Shown here: positions 1 through 9,073 of the stretch, piece after piece
Position numbering within the stretch: the stretch's first letter is position 1
Layout: the number at the start of each line of letters is the position of its first letter
Assembly (NCBI RefSeq): GCF_001570425.1
Contig: NZ_BCSX01000028.1
Coordinates: 124,001 to 188,000, forward strand
DNA length: 64,000 nucleotides
Reading direction: 5' to 3'
Source: Mycolicibacterium brisbanense
GTDB lineage: Bacteria; Actinomycetota; Actinomycetes; Mycobacteriales; Mycobacteriaceae
The notes under the pieces: model-generated
Databases searched by the model: none
What the model was told of the DNA's origin: nothing
Seen by the model: only the letters and a program-made list of their open reading frames with translations
Program-made: the position numbers and the translations under genes

Positions 1-1
1 G

Positions 2-1657
2 CCGCTGGACGAGGCCGTTCCGCTCGACGATCTGTTGGCCCGCACCGGGATCGACGCCGGGCAGCTTCGTTGGCCGCTCGGCGAGATCGACAAGCCGTTC
101 GAGATGCGGCGCGATCCACTGGTCTTCGACGCCAACTCCTCGGCGGCCAACGTGTTGATCCACGGCGGCCCGAGATCGGGTAAATCCACTGCGCTGCAGA
201 CGTTCATCCTCTCCGCTGCCGCGCTGCACACACCACGTGAGGTGACGTTCTACTGCCTGGACTACGGCGGTGGTCAGCTCGCCGGGCTGCAGGATCTGGC
301 CCATGTCGGAAGCGTCGCCACCCCGTTGGAGCCCGAGCGGATCCGCCGGACCTTCGGCGAGCTCGAGCAGCTGCTGCGGGCCCGGCAGAAGCAAGCGTCG
401 GTGAGCGGGCAAGGCGCCCGTACCGACGGCTACGGCGAGGTCTTTCTGGTCATCGACAACCTGTACGCGTTCAGTCGCGACAACACCGACACGTTCAACA
501 CCCGTAACCCGTTGCTGGCCAAGGTCACCGAACTGGTCAACACCGGCCTCGCGTACGGCATCCACGTCGTCATCACTACACCCAACTGGCTGGAGGTGCC
601 GCTGGCCATGCGCGACGGGCTTGGCCTGCGGCTCGAACTCAAACTGCACGATGCGCACGACAGCATCGTGCGGGTCGTGGGTACCCTGCGCCGCCCGGCA
701 GAGTCGGTCCCCGCGGACCAGCCAGGCCGGGGTCTCACCATGGCGGCCGAGCACTTCCTGTTCGCGGCGCCGTCGCTCACTGACATCGCCGTCATCAACG
801 CCCGGCACCCCGGCGTCAGTGCGCCACCGGTGCGGCTGCTGCCGGCCGCGCTGACCCCGGCTGCGGTGGCTCCGCTGTACCCGGCGCCCGAGACGGTGGT
901 CATCGGCCAACGCGAAGAGGATCTGGCTCCCGTTGCGATCGACTTCGCGAACAACCCGCTGCTGACGGTGTTCGGTGACGCCAAGTCGGGCAAAACCACC
1001 CTGCTGCGGCACATCATCCGGACCATCCGGGAGAACTCGCAGCCCGACGAAGTCGCTTTCACCGTGATCGACCGCAGGCTGCACCTGGTCGACGAACCGC
1101 TGTTCGCCGACAACGAATACACCGCGAACATCGACCGGGTGCTGCCCGCGATGCTGGGGCTTTCGGCACTCATCGAAAAGCGCCGTCCCCCGGCCGGTTT
1201 GACCCCGCAGGAGCTCGCCGGATGGGGCTACACCGGACACACGCACTATCTGATCGTCGACGATGTGGATCAGATTCCCGACGGTCCGGCGGTCAGCGGG
1301 CCGTTCGCCGGGCAGCGGCCATGGACCAACATCGTCGGGCTGTTGGCCGAGGCATCGGACCTGGGGCTGCGGGTCATCGTGACGGCCAGGGCCACCGGAT
1401 CGGCGCATGCGGTGATGACCGCGCCGCTGCTGCGGCGGCTCAACGACCTGCAGGCGACGACGCTGATGCTGTCGGGCAATCCGGCCGACAGCGGCAAGAT
1501 CCGCGGCCATCGCTTCGCCCGGTTCCCCGCGGGACGCGGCATGTTGCTCGGCGACGGCGATGCCCCCGAATTCGTCCAGCTGGTCAACCCGTTCGGCGCC
1601 GATCCGGCACTGTCGGCGAACAACGGAACCAACACGACAGGAAAGGAATACCGATGA
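2..1657 (+). CDS. eccC3: ESX-3 secretion ATPase EccC3, C-terminal part (5' end outside window)
   Basis: This is the FtsK/SpoIIIE-type ATPase of the ESX-3 type VII secretion system, a membrane motor that recognises substrate C-termini and drives export. The frame is open from base 2 with no start codon, so the gene begins upstream. 551 residues are visible, roughly the last two of the three ATPase domains (the family is about 1300 residues). Walker A motifs are seen at fragment residues 55-62 (GGPRSGKS) and about 324-333 (GDAKSGKTT). Hydrophobic Walker B strands (LVIDN and LIVDDVD) follow each. The stop overlaps the start of the PE gene (ATGA), so the two are translationally coupled. Identification rests on the domain pattern plus the unmistakable ESX-3 genes downstream. 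Confidence 0.96.
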   Translation, partial: PLDEAVPLDDLLARTGIDAGQLRWPLGEIDKPFEMRRDPLVFDANSSAANVLIHGGPRSGKSTALQTFILSAAALHTPREVTFYCLDYGGGQLAGLQDLAHVGSVATPLEPERIRRTFGELEQLLRARQKQASVSGQGARTDGYGEVFLVIDNLYAFSRDNTDTFNTRNPLLAKVTELVNTGLAYGIHVVITTPNWLEVPLAMRDGLGLRLELKLHDAHDSIVRVVGTLRRPAESVPADQPGRGLTMAAEHFLFAAPSLTDIAVINARHPGVSAPPVRLLPAALTPAAVAPLYPAPETVVIGQREEDLAPVAIDFANNPLLTVFGDAKSGKTTLLRHIIRTIRENSQPDEVAFTVIDRRLHLVDEPLFADNEYTANIDRVLPAMLGLSALIEKRRPPAGLTPQELAGWGYTGHTHYLIVDDVDQIPDGPAVSGPFAGQRPWTNIVGLLAEASDLGLRVIVTARATGSAHAVMTAPLLRRLNDLQATTLMLSGNPADSGKIRGHRFARFPAGRGMLLGDGDAPEFVQLVNPFGADPALSANNGTNTTGKEYR

Positions 1658-1965
1658 CATTGCGCGTAATCCCGGAAGGGTTGACCGCGGCCAGTTCGGC
1701 CGTGGAGGCACTGACCGCGCGACTGGCCGCTGCCCATGCCGCCGCGGCACCGGTGGTCTCCGCGGTGGTGCCGCCCGCCGCCGACCCCGTCTCGCTCATG
1801 ACCGCAACAGGTTTCAGCGCTCACGGCGCCCAGCACAACGCGGTCGCGGCGCAGGGCGTCGAGGAACTCGGCCGGTCCGGTGTCGGTGTCGGCGAGTCCG
1901 GTGCGAGCTACGCGACCGGTGATGCCATGGCGGCGTCGTCGTATCTGATCGCCCGCGGTATCTGA
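1654..1965 (+). CDS. PE5: PE family protein PE5 (ESX-3 associated)
   Basis: This is a 103-residue PE protein. The N-terminal motif VIPEG places the diagnostic Pro-Glu at residues 7-8. The predicted helical hairpin ends in YATGD (residues 86-90), the YxxxD type VII export signal. PE proteins fold as a heterodimer with a PPE partner, here almost certainly the next gene, which starts 1 base after the stop. Members of this pair are secreted by ESX-3 and are linked to siderophore-mediated iron use in mycobacteria. The start ATG overlaps the eccC3 stop. There is no C-terminal extension beyond the PE domain. Confidence 0.93.
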   Translation: MTLRVIPEGLTAASSAVEALTARLAAAHAAAAPVVSAVVPPAADPVSLMTATGFSAHGAQHNAVAAQGVEELGRSGVGVGESGASYATGDAMAASSYLIARGI

Positions 1966-1966
1966 G

Positions 1967-3535
1967 ATGACAGCCCCCGTGTGGATGGCCCTGCCACCCG
2001 AGGCGCACTCGGCGCTGCTCTCCAGCGGCCCCGGTCCCGGGCCGTTGCTGGCGGCCGCGGGGGCATGGCAGGCGCTGAGCACTGAATATGCCTCTGCGGC
2101 GGCTGAACTCACCAGTGTCCTGAGTGCCGTGCAGGCCGGTGCGTGGGAAGGGCCGAGTTCTGAGCAATATGCCGCCGCGCACGGTCCCTATCTGGCATGG
2201 CTGGCGCAGCAGAGCGCCAACAGTGCCGCCGTGGCGGTACAGCATGAGACAGCGGCCGCGGCGTACACCACCGCACTGGCTGCCATGCCGACCCTGCCGG
2301 AACTGGCGCTCAACCACGCGGTCCACGGGGTCCTGATCGCGACGAATTTCTTCGGTATCAACACGATTCCGATCGCCGTCAACGAGGCTGACTACGCCAG
2401 GATGTGGATCCAGGCGGCGACCACCATGAGCACCTACGAGGCCGTGTCGGGTGCGGCGGTCGCGGCCGTGCCGACCAGCACACCAGCACCGATGCTGTTG
2501 GCGCCCGGAGTGGGGGAGGCCGGTGACGCCGCTGCGACGGCGCAGCAGTTCGCCACCCAGGCCCGGGCCGGCGATTCCGGTTCGTCCCTGAGCATTTCGG
2601 ACTGGCTGTCCGATCTGCTGGAGCAGTACCTCAAGAACGTTCCGGGCGGGCAGGAGATCATCGACTTCCTCAAGGACCCGATCGGCAACCTCGGAAAACT
2701 CATCACCGACTTCCTGACCAACCCGTCGGGCGCACTGACCACGTGGGGGCCGTTCCTGTTCGCGGTCGCCTACCAGGTGTTCTTCAACCTGGTGGGCTGG
2801 CCGACTTGGGGCATGATCCTCGCATCGCCGTTCCTGATCCCGGCGTTGGCCGCGCTGGGCATCACCGGGCTGGTGTTGCTGATCGATCACGTCATGCAGC
2901 CGGCCCCGGAGGTCGCGCCCGACGAGGCGTCGCAGGACGCGGCCCAGCCCCGGGCCGAACAACCGAACGTGTACAGCCTCGCCGGTGTGCCGTCCGGTGG
3001 TGGCGCGGTCACCGGCGGCGCAGGCGCGTCGGGCGGTGCCGCGTCGGGTGCAGGCGCTCCGGCGGCTCCCGCGGCGCCGGCCGCGCCGCTCACCTTGTAC
3101 GCCGTGGCCGGTGGAGATCCGGGCGAGGGGTTCACTCCGACGTTGCGCGACAAGACCAGCGCCCAAGCACCGGCGTCGGGCATCCCGGCCGCCGCGTCAG
3201 GGGTCGCCGCTTCGGTGGCGGCACGGCGTAAGCGTCGGCGCAAGCGGGCCGCGGAGCTCGAGGACTACGGCTACGCCGACGCCTACATGGACTACGAGGA
3301 GCCGGGCCCGGACCCTGAACCGCGGCGCGAACCTTCCGTGAGCGCATCCGCGCGCGGCGCCGGACCGATGGGATTCACCGGTACCGCAACGCGATCCGAT
3401 GCCGTCGCCGGCGGACTGACCACGCTGGCCTCCGAGGGTTCAGGCCTCGGCGACGGTCCTGTCGCGCCGATGCTGCCGGGCAGTTGGGCGCCCGACGATG
3501 CCCCGGACACACCGGAGGGGGGTCCGCGCCGCTGA
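1967..3535 (+). CDS. PPE4: PPE family protein PPE4, PPE-PPW subfamily (ESX-3 associated)
   Basis: This 522-residue PPE protein is the probable partner of the PE protein just upstream and the probable client of the EspG3 chaperone encoded downstream. The N-terminal PPE domain (about 1-180) starts with WMALPPE and holds the WEG form of the WxG turn. A hydrophobic stretch lies near residues 255-310. It is followed by a Gly/Ala/Pro-rich linker and a run of basic residues (RRKRRRKR, about 423-430). The C-terminus carries GFTGT (about 468) and PMLPGSW (about 502), the two signatures of the PPE-PPW subfamily. The basic cluster and low-complexity linker are the least conserved-looking parts. Confidence 0.92.
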   Translation: MTAPVWMALPPEAHSALLSSGPGPGPLLAAAGAWQALSTEYASAAAELTSVLSAVQAGAWEGPSSEQYAAAHGPYLAWLAQQSANSAAVAVQHETAAAAYTTALAAMPTLPELALNHAVHGVLIATNFFGINTIPIAVNEADYARMWIQAATTMSTYEAVSGAAVAAVPTSTPAPMLLAPGVGEAGDAAATAQQFATQARAGDSGSSLSISDWLSDLLEQYLKNVPGGQEIIDFLKDPIGNLGKLITDFLTNPSGALTTWGPFLFAVAYQVFFNLVGWPTWGMILASPFLIPALAALGITGLVLLIDHVMQPAPEVAPDEASQDAAQPRAEQPNVYSLAGVPSGGGAVTGGAGASGGAASGAGAPAAPAAPAAPLTLYAVAGGDPGEGFTPTLRDKTSAQAPASGIPAAASGVAASVAARRKRRRKRAAELEDYGYADAYMDYEEPGPDPEPRREPSVSASARGAGPMGFTGTATRSDAVAGGLTTLASEGSGLGDGPVAPMLPGSWAPDDAPDTPEGGPRR

Positions 3536-3590
3536 CCAGACCGCACCCGCACGTTCTGACCCACCACGCACCATCACGAGAGGAAAATTC

Positions 3591-3884
3591 ATGAGTCTGT
3601 TGGACGCTCACATCCCCCAGCTGGTCGCCTCCGAGGCCGCCTTCGGCGCCAAGGCCGCGTTGATGCGCACCACCATGGCCCAAGCCGAGCAGGCGGCGAT
3701 GTCCGCCCAGGCATTTCACATGGGCGAGGCATCGGCCGCATTCCAGGCCGCGCATGCGCGGTTCGTGGAGGTCTCCGCGAAGGTCAACGCCCTGCTGGAC
3801 GTCGCACAGCTGAACCTGGGCGACGCCGCGAGCACCTACGTCGCGCAGGACGCCGCGGCCGCGAGCACCTACACCTCCGTCTGA
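3591..3884 (+). CDS. esxG: EsxG, ESX-3 secreted WXG100-like protein
   Basis: This 97-residue ESAT-6-like protein forms a 1:1 helical-bundle heterodimer with EsxH and is exported by ESX-3. The start ATG at 3591 follows a GAGAGGAAA ribosome-binding stretch. Length and N-terminus (MSLLDAHIPQLV) match the family closely. The turn position carries FHMGE rather than a canonical WxG, as is usual for EsxG, so the tryptophan is supplied by EsxH. The C-terminal export motif is YVAQD (residues 83-87). An untranslated gap of about 55 bases separates it from the PPE gene, so esxG probably relies on its own ribosome-binding site. Confidence 0.97.
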   Translation: MSLLDAHIPQLVASEAAFGAKAALMRTTMAQAEQAAMSAQAFHMGEASAAFQAAHARFVEVSAKVNALLDVAQLNLGDAASTYVAQDAAAASTYTSV

Positions 3885-3915
3885 TCACCCAAGCCGAAGA
3901 GACTCAGGAGTTTTC

Positions 3916-4203
3916 ATGTCGCAGATCATGTACAACTACCCGGCCATGCTCGCGCACGCGAGCGAGATGACCGGTTACTCGGGCGCACTGCACGCCGTCG
4001 GTGCCGACATCGCCAGCGAACAGGCCGCTTTGGCCAGCGCCTGGCAGGGCGACACCGGAATGACCTACCAGGCTTGGCAGGCCCAGTGGAACCAGGCGAT
4101 GGAGGAACTGGTTCACGCGTACCGGTCGATGGCAAGCACTCACGAGATGAACACCATGTCGATGAGTGCGCGCGATCAGGCCGAGGGCGCCAAGTGGGGC
4201 TGA
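3916..4203 (+). CDS. esxH: EsxH (TB10.4-like), ESX-3 secreted WXG100 protein
   Basis: This 95-residue partner of EsxG has the WQG turn at residues 43-45. In M. tuberculosis the EsxG-EsxH pair is required for ESX-3 function in iron/zinc homeostasis and disturbs host ESCRT trafficking. The zinc site described for TB10.4 uses His14, His70, His76 and Glu77. Here His14, His76 and Glu77 are present, but residue 70 is Arg, with a His at 67, one helical turn earlier. The gene lies 31 bases after esxG with its own GGAG-like site. Identification is very secure; metal binding in this variant is uncertain. Confidence 0.97.
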   Translation: MSQIMYNYPAMLAHASEMTGYSGALHAVGADIASEQAALASAWQGDTGMTYQAWQAQWNQAMEELVHAYRSMASTHEMNTMSMSARDQAEGAKWG

Positions 4204-4227
4204 TGCGCGGTCCACGGTGCATGTCCA

Positions 4228-5106
4228 GTGGTCGCTGACGCCGTCGAGCTGACCGCCGAGCAGGCCTGGTATCTCGCCGACAGGCTCGGTGCCGGGGCGT
4301 TCCCGTGGGTGTTGGCGATCACGCCGCCTTACAGCGACCCGGCACATCGTGCGGCGTTTGTCGCCGAGCAGACCGTCGAGCTGACCCGGATGGGAGTGCT
4401 CGACCCGGGCGGCGAGGTCAGAACAGAAGTGGCCCAATGGGTTCGGTTGGCCTGCCGGCCGGCCCAATGGCTCGACCTGAGATTCGTCTCAGGGCCGGGT
4501 GACCTGCTGCGCGGCATCGTGGGCAGGCGCGACGGCCGCAGCGTCGTGGTGTTGCGAAACGCGCAGCTGGTCACCTTCACCGAGATCGACATCAGCCACC
4601 CACACGCGCTGGTGCCGGTGCTGACTGCCGGACTGTCACATCGCAGGCCGGCGATCTTCGAGGAGTTCTCGATGCCCGCCGCGGCGGGTGCCCGCGCCGA
4701 CGAGCAGATCCGCTCCGGCACGCCGCTGGCCGAGGTGCTGGGATTCCTGGGGATCCCCCGGTCGGCACATGCCGTGGTGGAGTCGGTGTTCGAAGGCCGG
4801 CGTACCTACGTCGAGATTGTTGCGGGTGAGCACCGCGACGGTCACCGCGTGACCACCGACGTGGGGGTGAGCATCGTCGACACCATGGCCGGTCGTATCC
4901 TCGTTGCTCCCACCAAAGCACGTGACGGAGAATGGATTTCGACGTTCACCGCGGGCACTGCAGATGCGATCGCCGTGGCTGTCGAACGGCTGACCGCGGC
5001 GCTGCCCGGCGGACGCTGGTTCCCCGACCATCCGCTCACCCGCGACTTCGCCGAAGCCGCACCAACCAATCGACCCAGAGAGAACGAATGCCCGACAACA
5101 CTGTGA
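4228..5106 (+). CDS. espG3: EspG3, ESX-3 PE/PPE-specific chaperone
   Basis: This 292-residue cytosolic chaperone binds the tip of PPE proteins of cognate PE-PPE dimers and keeps them soluble before export by ESX-3. The N-terminal region (AVELTAEQAW, then FPWVLAITPPYSD) and the FEEFSMP and YVEIVAG segments are typical of EspG3. The GTG at 4228 is the only sensible start: the nearby ATG at 4221 is out of frame and closes at once. No strong ribosome-binding site is visible. The 3' end overlaps eccD3 by 19 bases. Confidence 0.93.
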   Translation: MVADAVELTAEQAWYLADRLGAGAFPWVLAITPPYSDPAHRAAFVAEQTVELTRMGVLDPGGEVRTEVAQWVRLACRPAQWLDLRFVSGPGDLLRGIVGRRDGRSVVVLRNAQLVTFTEIDISHPHALVPVLTAGLSHRRPAIFEEFSMPAAAGARADEQIRSGTPLAEVLGFLGIPRSAHAVVESVFEGRRTYVEIVAGEHRDGHRVTTDVGVSIVDTMAGRILVAPTKARDGEWISTFTAGTADAIAVAVERLTAALPGGRWFPDHPLTRDFAEAAPTNRPRENECPTTL

Positions 5107-6497
5107 TGCCGATCGTCCGGGTGGCCGTGCTGGCCTCCGGAGACGACGGTGGTCGGCTGACCGAGATGGCACTGCCGTCGGAGCTGCCGCTGCGCGAGAT
5201 CCTGCCCGCGGTGCAACGGATCGTCCTGCCCGCGAGCGAGGACGGTGCGGCACCGGACCCGGTGCGCCTGAGCCTGGCCCCGGTGGGTGGGGCGCCGTTC
5301 AGCCTCGACGCCACCCTCGACACAGTCGGCGTCGCCGACGGTGATCTGCTTGCGCTGCAACCGGTTCCCGCCGGGCCGCCCGCGCCGCGCGTCGTCGAAG
5401 ACATCGCCGATGCCGCGGTCATCTTCTCCGACGCCCGCCGGCGCCCCTGGGGCCCCGCGCATATCGCGCGCGGCGCGACGCTGGCGCTGATCGGGTTGAT
5501 CCTGATCGGAACGGGTCTTGCTGTGGCCCAACGCATCAGCACTGGCCAGTGGCTGGGTCTGGCCGTGGTGGCGGGCACCGCCGCTGGCACCGTGCTGGCT
5601 GCGCTGTCCACCCGGGGCCACGCAGCCGTGCTCTCGACCGCACTGTCGGTGACCGCGTTTGTTCCCGTCGGGGCAGCCCTGGCTCTTGCGGTACCGGGCG
5701 GATTCGGCGCGCCCAGTGTCGTTTTGGCCGCCGCGGGGGTCACCGCATGGGCGTTGATCAGCATGGCCGGTTCCCCAGATGATCGCGGCATCGCGGTGTT
5801 CACCGCCGTCGCGGTCGCCGGGGTGGGCGTGCTGCTGGCGGCGGGTGCCGCGTCGCTGTGGGAACTTTCGACCACCGTTCTGGGCTGTGCCCTGGTGCTC
5901 GTCGGCTTGCTGGTGACCGTCCAGGCGCCGCAATTGTCGGCCATGTGGGCACGATTCCCGCTGCCGGTGATTCCCGCGCCCGGTGACCCCACACCGTCGG
6001 CGTTGCCGATGTCGGTGCTGGCCGATCTTCCGCGTCGGGTCCGGGTGAGCCAGTCACACCAGACGGGCGTCATTGCCGCCGGCGTGTTGCTCGGCGTGAC
6101 CGGATCCCTGGCGCTTGTGGCGGGACCCACCGTGTCGCCGTGGGCCTGGTACGTCGTCGTTGCGGCTGCGGTCGGCGCCGCACTGCGCGCCCGGATCTGG
6201 GATGCCGCGGGATGCAAGGCCTGGCTGCTGGGGCACTCGTACCTGCTGGCCGTGTCACTGCTGGTGGGCTTTGCGGTCCAGGGTCGTCACCAGGCGGCCT
6301 GGTGGGCGCTCGTCGCGCTTGCCGTGCTTGTGCTGGCATGGGTGGTGGCCGCGGTCAGCCCACGGGTGGTGTCTCCGGACACGTACTCCTTGCCGATGCG
6401 CCGACTGGTCGGGTTCCTCGCCACCGGTGTCGACGCCTCGCTGATCCCGGTGATGGCGTATCTGGTCGGGCTGTTCAGCCTGGTGCTCGACAGGTGA
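5088..6497 (+). CDS. eccD3: EccD3, ESX-3 membrane channel component
   Basis: This 469-residue integral membrane protein forms the bulk of the ESX-3 inner-membrane complex; each protomer contains two EccD copies. It has a ubiquitin-like cytosolic N-terminal domain of about 100 residues followed by about eleven hydrophobic segments that run to the C-terminus. The start ATG at 5088 lies inside the espG3 3' end; alternatives are GTG 5103 or ATG 5106. I chose 5088 because it gives a complete ubiquitin-like domain beginning MPDNTVMPIVRV and is preceded by GAGAGAACG. The next gene starts 4 bases after its stop. Confidence 0.94.
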   Translation: MPDNTVMPIVRVAVLASGDDGGRLTEMALPSELPLREILPAVQRIVLPASEDGAAPDPVRLSLAPVGGAPFSLDATLDTVGVADGDLLALQPVPAGPPAPRVVEDIADAAVIFSDARRRPWGPAHIARGATLALIGLILIGTGLAVAQRISTGQWLGLAVVAGTAAGTVLAALSTRGHAAVLSTALSVTAFVPVGAALALAVPGGFGAPSVVLAAAGVTAWALISMAGSPDDRGIAVFTAVAVAGVGVLLAAGAASLWELSTTVLGCALVLVGLLVTVQAPQLSAMWARFPLPVIPAPGDPTPSALPMSVLADLPRRVRVSQSHQTGVIAAGVLLGVTGSLALVAGPTVSPWAWYVVVAAAVGAALRARIWDAAGCKAWLLGHSYLLAVSLLVGFAVQGRHQAAWWALVALAVLVLAWVVAAVSPRVVSPDTYSLPMRRLVGFLATGVDASLIPVMAYLVGLFSLVLDR

Positions 6498-6501
6498 CGC
6501 A

Positions 6502-7875
6502 GTGATCCGCAAGAACCTCGGCGTCGCGGCGGTTTCCGCGGTGGTGGCGCTGATCGGCTGCCCGTCCGCGGGCGCCATCAGCCCGCCGGTGGTCGATCCG
6601 CAGGCCGGCCCCCCACCGGGCAGCGCCGGTCCGCTGCAACCGATGATGCAGCGCACCGCATGCAGCACGACGGCGGTGTTGCCTGGCACTGATCCAGGTG
6701 CGGTCAGTGCAAATCAGTTGGCGCTCAACCTTTCCGGTGCCTGGCAGCACAGCCGCGGCGAAGGTCAGACCGTCGCGGTGATCGACACCGGTGTGCAGCC
6801 GGGGCCACGGCTGCCCGACGTCGAACCCGGCGGCGACTACGTCGAGTCGACAAACGGGCTCACCGACTGCGACGGGCACGGCACCGCTGTGGCCGGATTG
6901 ATCGCCGGACAGCCCGGGGCTGACGGGTTTTCGGGTGTGGCTCCGGCCGCACGGCTGATCTCCATCCGGCAGAATTCCCCACGATTCGCACCGCGCACTC
7001 CCGGCACCGATGCCGTCGCTCGCGCATCTGCCGACGTCGCAAGCCTCGCGCGCGCCGTGGTGCGGGCGGCCGACCTGGGCGCCCGGATCATCAACATCTC
7101 GGTGGTCACCTGTCTGCCCGCCGACAAACCGATCGACCAGACGGAACTCGGTGCGGCGCTGCGGTATGCGGCCGTCGAGAAGGACGCGGTGATCGTCGCC
7201 GCCGCGGGCAACAACCGCGGCGGGGTCAGTACCGGGTCGGCGTGCGAATCCAATCCGCTCTCGACAGCGGGTACCGGGGACCCCAGGAACTGGGGCGCGG
7301 TGACCTCGGTGTCGATACCGTCGTGGTGGCAACCGTATGTGCTGTCGGTCGGATCGCTCACGGCCGGTGGGCAGCCGTCCGGATTCACCATGGCGGGGCC
7401 ATGGGTGGGCATCGCGGCGCCGGGGGAGAACGTCGTCTCGGTCAGCAATGCACCCGGCGGAGGGTTGGCCAATGCCGTGCCGACCGAACAGGACAAGCTG
7501 AACCCGTTGAGCGGCACCAGCTACGCGAGTGCCTATGTCTCCGGGGTGGCCGCGCTCGTGCGCAGCAAGTACCCAGGTTTGACCGCTCGGCAGGTAGTGC
7601 ACCGGCTCACGGCCACCGCGCACGGCGCAGCCCGGTCACCGTCGAACCTGACCGGTGCCGGTGGGGTGGACCCGGTCGCCGCACTCACGTGGGACGTCGC
7701 CGACCTCCCGGCCGACGGGCCTGCCGCTCCGATCGCCAAACCCATTGCCGCGCCGCCAGAACCCGCACCACGCGACAACACCCCCCGCACCATCGCGTTC
7801 GCAGGCACTGCGGTATTGCTGATCGCAGCTCTGGTCGCGCTGGTGGCGCACCGACGGAAGGACAACACCACATGA
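6502..7875 (+). CDS. mycP3: MycP3 mycosin, subtilisin-like membrane serine protease of ESX-3
   Basis: This 457-residue mycosin sits on the periplasmic side and is required for a stable ESX complex. It has an N-terminal signal sequence. The subtilase triad is visible as Asp95 (VIDTG), His126 (DGHGTA) and Ser340 (SGTSYAS), with the oxyanion Asn in AAAGNN. A Pro-rich linker precedes a C-terminal membrane anchor at about 429-449. The GTG start is 4 bases after eccD3 and the stop overlaps the eccE3 ATG, so the three genes are one translational chain. All catalytic residues are intact. Confidence 0.96.
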   Translation: MIRKNLGVAAVSAVVALIGCPSAGAISPPVVDPQAGPPPGSAGPLQPMMQRTACSTTAVLPGTDPGAVSANQLALNLSGAWQHSRGEGQTVAVIDTGVQPGPRLPDVEPGGDYVESTNGLTDCDGHGTAVAGLIAGQPGADGFSGVAPAARLISIRQNSPRFAPRTPGTDAVARASADVASLARAVVRAADLGARIINISVVTCLPADKPIDQTELGAALRYAAVEKDAVIVAAAGNNRGGVSTGSACESNPLSTAGTGDPRNWGAVTSVSIPSWWQPYVLSVGSLTAGGQPSGFTMAGPWVGIAAPGENVVSVSNAPGGGLANAVPTEQDKLNPLSGTSYASAYVSGVAALVRSKYPGLTARQVVHRLTATAHGAARSPSNLTGAGGVDPVAALTWDVADLPADGPAAPIAKPIAAPPEPAPRDNTPRTIAFAGTAVLLIAALVALVAHRRKDNTT

Positions 7876-8801
7876 CCGCCCGCCTTGCGTTGGCGTCCCT
7901 GTTCCTCGTGGCGGCGGTGCTGGCGCGCCCCTGGCAGAGCCCGGTGGAACGCTGGGTGCTGGGCATCTCCCTCGCCGCGGTATTGGTACTGATCGCCTGG
8001 TGGGGTGGGCTGTTCCTGACCACCCGGGTCGGTCGACTGGTGGCGATGCTGTGGCGCAACCTGTCGAAGGGCAAGGGGGACAGCGGTTTTGAACCCGCCG
8101 TCGAGACCATTGTGTTACGGGTAGATCCCGCTGCCGAGGCGCAGCTGCCCATTGTGGTCAGTTATCTGGACCGCTACGGCATCCGCTGCGACAAGGTGCG
8201 GGTCACCCACCGCGACGGCGACGGCGCCCGGCGCAGCTGGATCAGCCTGACCGTGGCCGCGACCGACAACCTCGCCGCCCTGCAGGCCCGTTCGTCGCGA
8301 ATTCCGTTGCGTGACACCGCTGAGGTGGTGGGCCGTCGGCTGGCCGACCACCTGCGCGAGAACGGCTGGACCGTCACCGTCGTCGACGGTGTGGACACCC
8401 CGTTGCCCGACCCGGCCAAGGAGACGTGGCGGGGAGTCAAGGACGAGTCCGGATTCGCCGCGGCCTACCGTGTCGCGGTCACCGGCTCGCTCGCCGACAC
8501 CCTCGCGGCGGTGCGCGGGCTGCCGGCCCGGCAGGTCTGGACCGTGCTGGAGTTCACCGGAGACCCGTCGCAGCCGCAACTTGTCGTCGGCTGCGCGGTG
8601 CACACCGACGAGCGTCCGGGTGCCAAGGCGCCGGTCCCGGGACTCACCCCGCAGCGGGGACGGCACCGCCCTGCCCTGCGGGCGCTCAGCCCACGGTCAT
8701 CGCATCGTTTGGACGGCAGGCCGGTCGACGCTCTGGACGTGCTGTTCGAGGGTCTGGTGGTCGAACCGGACATTGCGCGGAAAGCGGGCCAGCCGGCATA
8801 G
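7872..8801 (+). CDS. eccE3: EccE3, ESX-3 membrane complex component
   Basis: This 309-residue protein has two closely spaced N-terminal membrane segments (about residues 3-18 and 26-48) and a large hydrophilic domain. It is the peripheral subunit of the ESX-3 membrane assembly, and both its position last in the locus and its topology are characteristic. The start overlaps mycP3 (ATGA). A strong hairpin terminator begins 14 bases after the stop, which marks the end of the ESX-3 transcription unit. Confidence 0.93.
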   Translation: MTARLALASLFLVAAVLARPWQSPVERWVLGISLAAVLVLIAWWGGLFLTTRVGRLVAMLWRNLSKGKGDSGFEPAVETIVLRVDPAAEAQLPIVVSYLDRYGIRCDKVRVTHRDGDGARRSWISLTVAATDNLAALQARSSRIPLRDTAEVVGRRLADHLRENGWTVTVVDGVDTPLPDPAKETWRGVKDESGFAAAYRVAVTGSLADTLAAVRGLPARQVWTVLEFTGDPSQPQLVVGCAVHTDERPGAKAPVPGLTPQRGRHRPALRALSPRSSHRLDGRPVDALDVLFEGLVVEPDIARKAGQPA

Positions 8802-8815
8802 GCGTCGGGCAAAGG

Positions 8816-8848
8816 AAAAGGCCACGATCTCCAGGATCGTGGCCTTTT
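8816..8848 (+). terminator. Intrinsic terminator closing the ESX-3 operon
   Basis: A perfect 14-bp stem (8816-8829 with 8835-8848), a 5-base loop TCCAG and a TTTT end just after the eccE3 stop. The reverse strand also ends in TTTT, so it could work in both directions. Confidence 0.9.
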
Positions 8849-8960
8849 GCCGTTGCTGTGCCGGTGCCCCCCAGCGACAGCTTCATCTTCGATGCCGGTG
8901 TCCATTGCGGGTGTGCAGACCCGGGCCGGGACGGAGGCGTTTGTGATGCTAGGAGGCTCG

Positions 8961-9038
8961 ATGACGTTCGGTCAAGAAGTAAACGCCAAGCAAACACACA
9001 GGACATCTACAGGTGCGGATAAGCCCGCCTCCCGGTGA
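8961..9038 (+). CDS. Possible 25-residue small ORF after ESX-3
   Basis: An ATG at 8961 is preceded by a perfect AGGAGG (8951-8956) with a 4-base spacer and opens a 25-codon frame ending at TGA 9038. The peptide is hydrophilic (it begins MTFGQEVNAK) with no membrane segment or recognised domain. It lies between the ESX-3 terminator and a convergent dehydrogenase gene. A strong ribosome-binding site can occur by chance, and codon usage is not decisive at this length. Confidence 0.25.
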   Translation: MTFGQEVNAKQTHRTSTGADKPASR

Positions 9039-9073
9039 GAATTGCCGTGCACGGCAAACAGCGGGCACCGGGT

